Source: Planctomycetota bacterium
GTDB lineage: Bacteria; Planctomycetota; UBA1135; GCA-002748355
NCBI GenBank assembly: GCA_002748355.1
Contig: PDSF01000031.1
Span: 1 to 64,000, forward strand
Direction: 5' to 3'
Length of the DNA stretch: 64,000 nt
Under the pieces are notes generated by a model. That model made no database searches and had not been told where the DNA came from. It was given only the letters and a program-made list of their open reading frames with translations. Below, piece after piece: positions 58,350 through 64,000 of the stretch (its first letter is position 1; each line of letters starts with the position of its first letter). The position numbers were made by a program, and so were the translations under genes.

Positions 58350-59801
58350 CTACTTCTTGTAGCGCTTCAGGAACTCCTTACGGGCCTTATCGCGCCTGGC
58401 GCGCTCGGCGGGATCCATCTTGTCGATGAACCAGGAGTGGTCCTTGGTATTCAGGACGGCCTTGATCTTGGCCGCCAGCTTCTTACCACCCTCGACCTTG
58501 GCCGGATCGTCGCTGTTCTGCGCTTCCTTCGCCAGCTTCTTCAGGGCTGGGATGTAGTGCGTGTAGAAGGTCTTGGCGACGTCATAGGTGCCATGCCAGT
58601 GCGTGTAGTCTGGTGCCATCATCGAGGCACCGTGACGCGAGCGACGACCTTCGTGGTGCCATAGCTCCCACCAGTACCAATCGACCGGGTGACTGAACGC
58701 AGCCTTGTACGGGCGCAGCGGCTTGGCCAGGGCGTAGAGCGCCTTGCCCGGCTTGGCGAACTTCTCGTTGTACAGCTCGACCAGAGCGTCGTACTGCACG
58801 TAGAAGTTGTTGACCCAGTTCTTGTTGTGACAGTTGGAGCAGACGTCCTTCATGTTCTTGCGACGGACCTGCCACGGGACATCCTTGCCGGGAAGATTCA
58901 TCTTCGCATCGGAGATTTCCGGACGCACCGAGATCGGCGGCCGGTTGTTCCAGGAGATGCGCAGACCAATGTCATGGGTCACCGGCTGGTTCTTGGTTTG
59001 GGACATGTGACAGGTCGCACAGGTCGGCGCATGCCAATAGTCCTCACCCACGATCCACTTGTTGGAGTCGAGGTTCATCTTGTCCTCGTTGGTGAAGAAG
59101 GCGATGCCGTGCTTCGACTCCTCGTAGATTTCCTTCTGCGGGTGGTCCGGGCCAAGGTGGCACTTACCGCAGGTGTCAGGGTGACGGGCCTGAGCCGCCG
59201 AGAATTCGTGACGCACGTGGCAGGCATTGCACGAACCTTCGCTGCCGTCCGGGTTCAGTCGACCGATACCACTGTTCGGATAGGTCGCCGGATCGAGGCT
59301 ACCATCGGCCAACACCTTGACCTGCGAGCCGTGGCACTGCCAGCAACCGTTGACCGCTGCGGCCGAGTTCCCGTTCGGGAAAGCCGGCGTGATCATTGCC
59401 CGGTTACCCTCGACAATCTCAGCAAGAGCATTATCCAGGGACCCAAGAATACGACCCGCCTTAGCATGGTGGGAGTGGATGAATTCGTCCACTTCCTTCG
59501 GATGGCAACGCCCGCAGTCCTTTGGCGTAACCAGAACCGCAATCGTCGACTCGTAGTGGTCGAAAGCGTCCTTATCGGACTTGGAAGCGGCGTGGCACTC
59601 ATAACAGCCGACGTTGGCACGGAAGTGCTTGCTGGCACCCCATTGCTGGTAGATGCCGCGGTGCATCTTCTTGTGGCACGATATACAACCCTGAGATTCC
59701 TTGGAAATCTCGGGAAGCCCGATCGCCTGCGCAAACACAGTCGGAGCGAGCAGAAGGGTTAGGGCGGCCAAGAAGAAAGCACGCAGAAGGTTGTCCTTCA
59801 T
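58350..59801 (-). CDS. Octaheme cytochrome c of the hydroxylamine oxidoreductase (HAO-like) family
   Basis: 483 residues with a signal peptide (cleaved near VFA/QA, residue 24). Eight CXXCH haem sites: cysteines at 39, 66, 96, 153, 191, 211, 261 and 321. Heme 4 is NGCWQCHG, the catalytic-haem position of HAO. The C-terminal region WWELWHHEGRRSRHGASMM and APDYTHWHGTYDV, which carries no haem, is the HAO-family fingerprint and separates it from NrfA, tetrathionate reductase and cytochrome-c554-type proteins. Members oxidise hydroxylamine or hydrazine, or reduce nitrite to ammonium in the reductive clades. The tyrosine at 399 is a candidate for, but not proven to be, the catalytic cross-link residue. 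The ATG overlaps the nrfD stop by four bases. A basic tail (KEFLKRYKK) ends the protein. Confidence 0.85.
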   Translation of the reverse strand: MKDNLLRAFFLAALTLLLAPTVFAQAIGLPEISKESQGCISCHKKMHRGIYQQWGASKHFRANVGCYECHAASKSDKDAFDHYESTIAVLVTPKDCGRCHPKEVDEFIHSHHAKAGRILGSLDNALAEIVEGNRAMITPAFPNGNSAAAVNGCWQCHGSQVKVLADGSLDPATYPNSGIGRLNPDGSEGSCNACHVRHEFSAAQARHPDTCGKCHLGPDHPQKEIYEESKHGIAFFTNEDKMNLDSNKWIVGEDYWHAPTCATCHMSQTKNQPVTHDIGLRISWNNRPPISVRPEISDAKMNLPGKDVPWQVRRKNMKDVCSNCHNKNWVNNFYVQYDALVELYNEKFAKPGKALYALAKPLRPYKAAFSHPVDWYWWELWHHEGRRSRHGASMMAPDYTHWHGTYDVAKTFYTHYIPALKKLAKEAQNSDDPAKVEGGKKLAAKIKAVLNTKDHSWFIDKMDPAERARRDKARKEFLKRYKK

Positions 59802-61063
59802 TGGACCGAACTCCTTTCTACTTGCTTACGGTTGGAGGGAGCACCACTTATCTCTGTCACATGCAGAGTGTCTTCCGTGAGGTGCCCCGAAAGGACGGGA
59901 ATCGAGATCCGCACGAGAATCGTGTAGACCAGAAGGCCGAAGGCCCAAATCCCCAAACAAACGAGAATCTCGTTGGCAGTCGGCACGTACTCCACGATCT
60001 CGTGGAGTGGCGAAGGGATGAAGGCAGGGATAATCAGCCCCATCCCCTTTTCGATCCAAATGCCGACAATCATCGCCACGCAGGCGATATTGGTGTACGC
60101 AATACTCCGGCGCGTGGACGGAATAAAGAGGAGGGACATCGCGACGACATTGAGTCCGATCGCGGTCCAGATCCACGGCACCAGACCACTAAAGCCGTGC
60201 AGGCCAAAAAAGAGGTACTGTGCCGAATGGATATGCGCCGAGTCGGTGTAGAACTCGGTAAAGATCTCACTGATCAACAGGAACATGTTGATCGAAAGCG
60301 CCACCGTGGCAATGCCGCGCAGCAAGCCAAGCGCCTTGTCCGTAACCTCGTACTCCGTGCACTTACGGATGATCTGCAAGGTCAGAATAATGACCGCTGG
60401 CCCTGCCGCAAACGCGGAGGCGAGGAAGCGAGGGGCCAAAATCGCGCTGTTCCAAAACGGACGCCCACCAAGGCCGACGTAGAGGAATGCCGTGACTGTA
60501 TGGATAGAGATCGCCCAGACAATCGCGGTGAACACGAAGGGGATATAGAACCACTTTGCCGGACTACGCTTCTTGTATGCGCAGTAGATCAGGTAGCCGC
60601 AAATATGCAGGTTGAGCAGCAGGTAGCCATTCAGTACGACAACGTCCCAGGTCAAGATCGAGTCCGGGAAGTTGAAGCGCCGTAATAGGTTCATACCGCG
60701 CAGCGGTTGGCCCAAGTCCACAACGACAAAGGCCAAACACATCAGGATCGCCGCGACGGCAAGCAGCTCGCCGAAGATCACGAGGTCGTGCAAATCCCGG
60801 TTGCGATAGACATAAACCGGAATCACCAACATGACCGCCGCCGCAGCCATGCCCACGAGGAAGGTAAAGTTCGCGATGTACAGGCCCCAGGACACCTGAT
60901 CGGTCATACCTGTGGTCGCCAGCCCGTCGACCAACTGGTGCGAATAGGCGTTAAGGCCAAGAAGGGCGACGACCGTCAGCAGGATCATCCACGAGTAATA
61001 ACGCCAGTCGCCGATGAAGCTGATTCGAAAGCAGCGCCGGAGGAAGGTGAGATAGTCCTTCAT
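59798..61063 (-). CDS. nrfD: NrfD/PsrC-type quinone-interacting membrane subunit
   Basis: 421 residues with about nine to ten membrane helices (first near residues 25-40, from WMILLTVVALLGLN). Polar residues in helix 2-3 (FTFLVGMAAAAVMLVIPVYVY) and the stretch IHTVTAFLYVGLGGRPFWNS are typical of NrfD/PsrC, which exchange electrons with the quinone pool. It is a longer form than NrfD of the ammonifying Nrf complex, closer to those of alternative complex III or molybdopterin reductases. Start and stop overlap both neighbours by four bases (ATGA), so it is coupled to the Fe-S subunit before it and the octaheme cytochrome after it. Confidence 0.92.
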   Translation of the reverse strand: MKDYLTFLRRCFRISFIGDWRYYSWMILLTVVALLGLNAYSHQLVDGLATTGMTDQVSWGLYIANFTFLVGMAAAAVMLVIPVYVYRNRDLHDLVIFGELLAVAAILMCLAFVVVDLGQPLRGMNLLRRFNFPDSILTWDVVVLNGYLLLNLHICGYLIYCAYKKRSPAKWFYIPFVFTAIVWAISIHTVTAFLYVGLGGRPFWNSAILAPRFLASAFAAGPAVIILTLQIIRKCTEYEVTDKALGLLRGIATVALSINMFLLISEIFTEFYTDSAHIHSAQYLFFGLHGFSGLVPWIWTAIGLNVVAMSLLFIPSTRRSIAYTNIACVAMIVGIWIEKGMGLIIPAFIPSPLHEIVEYVPTANEILVCLGIWAFGLLVYTILVRISIPVLSGHLTEDTLHVTEISGAPSNRKQVERSSVQ

Positions 61064-62016
61064 CGCCCCGCCCCCGTCGTTTCGAGCCGGCGGTCCTCGA
61101 AGTTGTCCTCGTCGTAGTAATAGAAGAAGCGCGGCAGCGTGTTGACGTCCTGCTTGAGAACGAAGACCCGCTTGTGCTTGAGCGCCATCGCGACCTCGGA
61201 CTCGGGGTCGAGAAGGTTGCCGAAGTTGCGCGCGCCTACCGGGCAGGCCTCAAGACAGGCCGGCATCTTGCCTTCGCGCGTCCGATGCAGGCAGAAGGTG
61301 CACTTCTCCATCACGCCCTTTTCCCGCGGGCGGTTGGAGAGATAGCTCATGTCCGGGTTGAGATCCTCTTGGGGCAGCTCTGGCTTGGCGAAGTTGAAGC
61401 GCCTAGCCCAGTAGGGACATGCTGCTTCGCAGTAGCGACAGCCGATGCACCAGTTGTAGTCGATGACCGTGAGGCCATCGGGCTCCTGCCAGGTCGCCTC
61501 GACCGGGCAAACCTTGACGCAGGGCGGGTTTTTGCACTGGTGGCACTGGACCGGCATGTAGTAGTGGTCCGGATCGGGCACCTTGGCCCGCTCGTAGTGG
61601 TGATTCCCGTGGCCGATATCCACGCTGCCACGCGGCATTTCTAGCACGCGGATGTATTGGATCTCGGGGCTGCGGCTTTGATTGTTCTCGGCCACACAGG
61701 CGTGCACACACTTGCGGCAGCCGATGCAACGTCCGAGGTTGAGCGCGTAGCCAAACTCGACCCCATCCATCGGCCTGACGTCGCGAAGCTCCGGCCGCAG
61801 GCCGTAACGCTTCTCGACCTCATTGCGGATCCTCTCCAGGACCTCCTCCATCTCCTCGGGTGACAGCTCCTTGTAGTGCTTCTGCAGGAACTGCTCGACG
61901 CTGAGATTCGAGGTTTCGAAGTCCTTGAGAGGGCTGAGAGCTGAGGCCACAGCCGCAAGCCCACCAACTGCTGCGACACCGCCAGCGGCGGTCCGAAGGA
62001 AGCTGCGCCGATCCAT
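61060..62016 (-). CDS. Tat-exported four-cluster ferredoxin (NrfC/DmsB type)
   Basis: 318 residues. A Tat signal is present (MDRRSFLRTAAGG then an Ala/Val-rich h-region). Sixteen cysteines in four [4Fe-4S] sets: 97/100/103/107, 158/161/166/170, 190/193/196/200 and 239/242/254/258. This is the electron-wire subunit normally docked on NrfD, here on the periplasmic side. A helical insert of 60 residues (LSPEEMEEVLERIRNEVEKRYG) before the first cluster is longer than in NrfC. It starts at 62016, sharing one base with the preceding cytochrome stop (TGATG). Confidence 0.92.
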   Translation of the reverse strand: MDRRSFLRTAAGGVAAVGGLAAVASALSPLKDFETSNLSVEQFLQKHYKELSPEEMEEVLERIRNEVEKRYGLRPELRDVRPMDGVEFGYALNLGRCIGCRKCVHACVAENNQSRSPEIQYIRVLEMPRGSVDIGHGNHHYERAKVPDPDHYYMPVQCHQCKNPPCVKVCPVEATWQEPDGLTVIDYNWCIGCRYCEAACPYWARRFNFAKPELPQEDLNPDMSYLSNRPREKGVMEKCTFCLHRTREGKMPACLEACPVGARNFGNLLDPESEVAMALKHKRVFVLKQDVNTLPRFFYYYDEDNFEDRRLETTGAGR

Positions 62017-62732
62017 CAGTGCTCCTCCCCCTTCTCTAGCTGCTTGTAGTGCTGGAGCGCTTTCCGCAGCGGGTCACGCTCTTGGTGCTCATCCTCCGCA
62101 TGCCCCTGGCCACGTTTCCCCATCCGCAGGGTATTGGGGCCGGGGAGCGGCCGAATCGCCGCCATCGCCGGATGGCGCGGCATGTGTGGGTCGTGGCACT
62201 CGGTGCACCCTAACTGCCGACGCTCTGGGCTGCCCTTCTGCCAGGAGCCAAACGCCTTGCCGTGGATGCCACGGGTCCAGTCGCTGTAGATGTCGACATG
62301 GCAGCTCGCACAGAGCTGGGCAGTCTGACGGAAGCTCACCAGGCCGCCGCCGTTGAGCTTGAGCTTGTCGCGATCCTCGTAATCATGGCAGTCCATGCAG
62401 CTCGTGTTGGGGCCGTGCACCAACACGACATGCTGGTGCTGCATAAGCCCCTGCGCCTTGGGCTGCTTGGTCAGGAAGGTGCGGTGACAGTCCATGCAAC
62501 TGCGTTCGAAGCCATTGATCATAAGCTGGGGAGGATCCCCCAGGACCGCACGGCGTAGCACCGGCATGATCCGCGCCTTGCTGATGCGATGGACTGGCTC
62601 CTTCGGATAAGCCGCAAGCTGCGGCCCCCAGAGGAACCAGGCTGCGAGAGCAAAGAAGACCGGGGCTACGAGCCAAGCACCTGAGCCGTAGCTGATCCGG
62701 CTCTGGCTGCCCTGCTGCTCCGATTGCGACAT
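62016..62732 (-). CDS. Membrane-anchored tetraheme cytochrome c
   Basis: 238 residues. One N-terminal membrane anchor (about residues 19-37, AWLVAPVFFALAAWFLWGP), then four CXXCH sites (Cys79 CMDCH, Cys112 CMDCH, Cys141 CASCH and Cys176 CTECH) and a charged C-terminus. The architecture is that of NapC/NirT/NrfH quinol dehydrogenases, but the spacing is unlike theirs and the sequence is not clearly of that family. In the operon it lies between the NapB-like lipoprotein and the Fe-S/NrfD pair, so it probably carries electrons between them. Excellent ribosome site (gaggtga, 5 bases from the ATG). Confidence 0.85.
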   Translation of the reverse strand: MSQSEQQGSQSRISYGSGAWLVAPVFFALAAWFLWGPQLAAYPKEPVHRISKARIMPVLRRAVLGDPPQLMINGFERSCMDCHRTFLTKQPKAQGLMQHQHVVLVHGPNTSCMDCHDYEDRDKLKLNGGGLVSFRQTAQLCASCHVDIYSDWTRGIHGKAFGSWQKGSPERRQLGCTECHDPHMPRHPAMAAIRPLPGPNTLRMGKRGQGHAEDEHQERDPLRKALQHYKQLEKGEEH

Positions 62733-62790
62733 GAAATCACCTCGACCCGGGACCGGCGCACTTTCAGCCTGTGCGACGCCCCCGGCCTCC

Positions 62791-63558
62791 TCAGCGGTTG
62801 CGCTTTCGGCGCTGGTTATCGGCGGTCCGAACCTGCACGTGGCAGCTACGACACTTGGCGGTGCTCAGGATCTTGCGTTGCGCCGATGTGAGCATGCTCT
62901 TGTGCTCGGCGATCGGCGCGCCCTTGATCCCGTCTTCGTGGCAGAGCAAGCAGTCCTGCCGACCCCAGGCCCCGCGGTGCGATGCCGAGGCCGGAATCAT
63001 TGGCGGGAAGGCAAACTCGTCGAAGCGCTCGTCGCGCTTGCGCTTCTTGGTGCTGGGCTTGCTACCCGGCACCTTGACATGGCAGCTCCGACACTTGGCG
63101 GTCTTGAGGATGGCCTGCTGGGCACTCGAGAGCATACTCTCGTGAACCACCATCGGAGCCTTGCCGACCCCCGTCTCGTGGCAACGCAGGCAGTCGTTGC
63201 GGAACCAGGCCTTCTTGTGGTAGCCGACGTCACTGACCGTCGGCGGGAATGCATCGTCGGCGAAGCGCTCATCGCCTTTGGGGCTAGGCTTCTCTGACGA
63301 TTTCGGCTTCTGCCTTGCTGGCCTTGGCTGCTTTGCTGGCCTTGCTGGCTTCTTCTTCGCCTGCTGCGCAGGCTTCTTGACCTGCTTCTTCTGCAGCTGG
63401 GCCACAGGCTCCGACTTACTCGCCTCGGACTTCTTCGGCTCCTGCTTCGGCGCCGATCCCCCGGTGACGGGAGCACTCCCGCCACCGCCTGAGGCGCAGC
63501 CGATCGCGAGGCCAGCGGCGAGCGCCGGCACGATCAGGATCCGCATCGCGGGTTTCAT
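62791..63558 (-). CDS. Tetraheme NapB-like lipoprotein of two duplicated diheme modules
   Basis: 255 residues from the ATG at 63558. Lipobox LAIGC (Cys21), so lipid-anchored. Residues 33-95 are a Lys/Pro/Gln/Ala-rich linker. Then two repeats of about 67 residues follow (96-162 and 176-242), each with two CXXCH sites: CLRCH and CRSCH, then CLLCH and CRSCH. Shared features are DERF..FAFPP, W.R.DCL.CHE.G, AP...H.SML.SAQ..IL.TAKCRSCHV. One such module resembles NapB, the diheme partner of nitrate reductase NapA, whose gene lies 16 bases upstream. A basic tail ends the protein. Confidence 0.83.
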   Translation of the reverse strand: MKPAMRILIVPALAAGLAIGCASGGGGSAPVTGGSAPKQEPKKSEASKSEPVAQLQKKQVKKPAQQAKKKPARPAKQPRPARQKPKSSEKPSPKGDERFADDAFPPTVSDVGYHKKAWFRNDCLRCHETGVGKAPMVVHESMLSSAQQAILKTAKCRSCHVKVPGSKPSTKKRKRDERFDEFAFPPMIPASASHRGAWGRQDCLLCHEDGIKGAPIAEHKSMLTSAQRKILSTAKCRSCHVQVRTADNQRRKRNR

Positions 63559-63574
63559 CACATACTCCCTTGCC

Positions 63575-64000
63575 TCAGGCCTTGGCGATTTTGACGGCGC
63601 AGACCTTGAACTCGGGCTGCTTCGAACCCGGGTCGTAGGCATCGATGGTGACAAAGTTGATCAGGCTATCCCTGCCCGCCCAGTGCCAAGGAACGAAGAC
63701 CATGCCTTCTCGAGGCATGTCGATGACCCGAGCCTTGATCAGGGCTTCGCCACGACGGGAGGTGATCCGGACCATGTCGCCCGATTGGATGTCCCATTTG
63801 CGAGCGTCATTGGGGTGAATCTCCACGTAGCACTCGGGGTAGGCCCGCCTCAGCTGCGGCACCGTCATCGTCATCGTGCCCGTGTGCCAGTGCTCAAGAA
63901 CGCGCCCGGTAGACATCACAACCGGGTACTCATCATCGACCGGCTCTGCTGGCGGCTTGGCCGGACGGCACCACACAACAGCGCGGTGATTCGGAGCCGC
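63575..64000 (-). CDS. napA: Periplasmic nitrate reductase NapA, C-terminal part (cut by window edge)
   Basis: The last 141 residues of a molybdopterin oxidoreductase, open to the window edge. Strong match to the C-terminal domain of NapA: STGRVLEHWHTGTMT, then the cofactor-contacting W-D/HWAG region (VFVPWHWAGRDSLINFVTIDAYDP) in which an insertion of a few residues is seen, and the terminal FKVCAVKIAKA. The catalytic cysteine and Fe-S site lie outside. Reduces nitrate to nitrite in the periplasm. Transcription runs leftward into the cytochrome genes, so the operon order after napA is napB-like, tetraheme, NrfC-like, nrfD, octaheme. Accessory genes (napD, napF, napG, napH) are not between these genes; they may lie to the right. 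Confidence 0.85.
   Translation of the reverse strand, partial: AAPNHRAVVWCRPAKPPAEPVDDEYPVVMSTGRVLEHWHTGTMTMTVPQLRRAYPECYVEIHPNDARKWDIQSGDMVRITSRRGEALIKARVIDMPREGMVFVPWHWAGRDSLINFVTIDAYDPGSKQPEFKVCAVKIAKA

Noticed and set aside
58689..59762. Plus-strand frame of 357 codons opposite the octaheme gene
   Set aside because: The minus strand has eight CXXCH motifs and an HAO fingerprint.
58350..59801. Octaheme tetrathionate reductase or NrfA as alternative identity
   Set aside because: NrfA has five haems with a CXXCK site, absent here; tetrathionate reductase also has a CXXCK-type site. All eight here are CXXCH and the C-terminus is HAO-like.

Overview
The window is GC-rich and gene-dense, with no rRNA, tRNA, CRISPR array or insertion sequence that I can see. 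Gene content points to a Gram-negative-type bacterium, most likely a planctomycete. The reasons are LptE-like and other lipoproteins, large proteins built from carboxypeptidase-regulatory-like repeats, DUF1080 and VPS10/BNR secreted proteins, very long pilin-like proteins, an omega subunit of planctomycete character and a c-di-AMP operon. This placement is inference from gene families; there is no rRNA to confirm it.

Layout. 0.2-3 kb: an OLD-like ATPase followed by a probable remnant of its DUF3226 partner, then a TPR lipoprotein translationally coupled to LptE. 3.2-10.6 kb: a tight plus-strand housekeeping run ftsH-folP-cdaA-cdaR-glmM-tsaB (protein quality control, folate, c-di-AMP synthesis, amino-sugar supply, tRNA t6A). 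10.5-12.9 kb: a tandem duplication of a lipoprotein gene on the minus strand; the second unit still carries a dead copy of the 3' end of tsaB. 13.2-16.4 kb: carB. 16.6-21.7 kb: a secreted BNR/VPS10-type protein, a double DUF1080 protein and rpoZ with a bidirectional terminator. 21.8-27.5 kb: a three-gene minor-pilin operon containing a 1142-residue pilin. 27.6-33.6 kb: GT2 glycosyltransferase, thioredoxin, a coupled acyl-CoA/MDR three-gene operon, ferredoxin and a secreted phosphodiester glycosidase. 33.6-38.9 kb: BatB/BatA, a methyltransferase split by a G8 tract, a UMF1-type transporter and a QueG-like Fe-S protein. 39-49 kb: three membrane-anchored carboxypeptidase-regulatory-like proteins interspersed with a methyltransferase, a phosphofructokinase with PPi-type residues and a DUF1444 protein. 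50-57 kb: an FHA/NtrC-like protein, cysteine desulfurase, ThiI and MutS. 57-58 kb: two small genes.

58.3-64 kb: a minus-strand respiratory operon, running off the right edge. In transcription order it encodes NapA (C-terminus only), a NapB-like tetraheme lipoprotein made of two duplicated diheme modules, a membrane-anchored tetraheme cytochrome, a Tat-exported four-cluster ferredoxin (NrfC type), NrfD, and an octaheme cytochrome of the hydroxylamine-oxidoreductase family. Overlapping start/stop codons couple the last four genes. I read it as a quinone-linked nitrate respiration unit with its own octaheme partner, possibly for nitrite-to-ammonium reduction. This is the most interesting system in the window.
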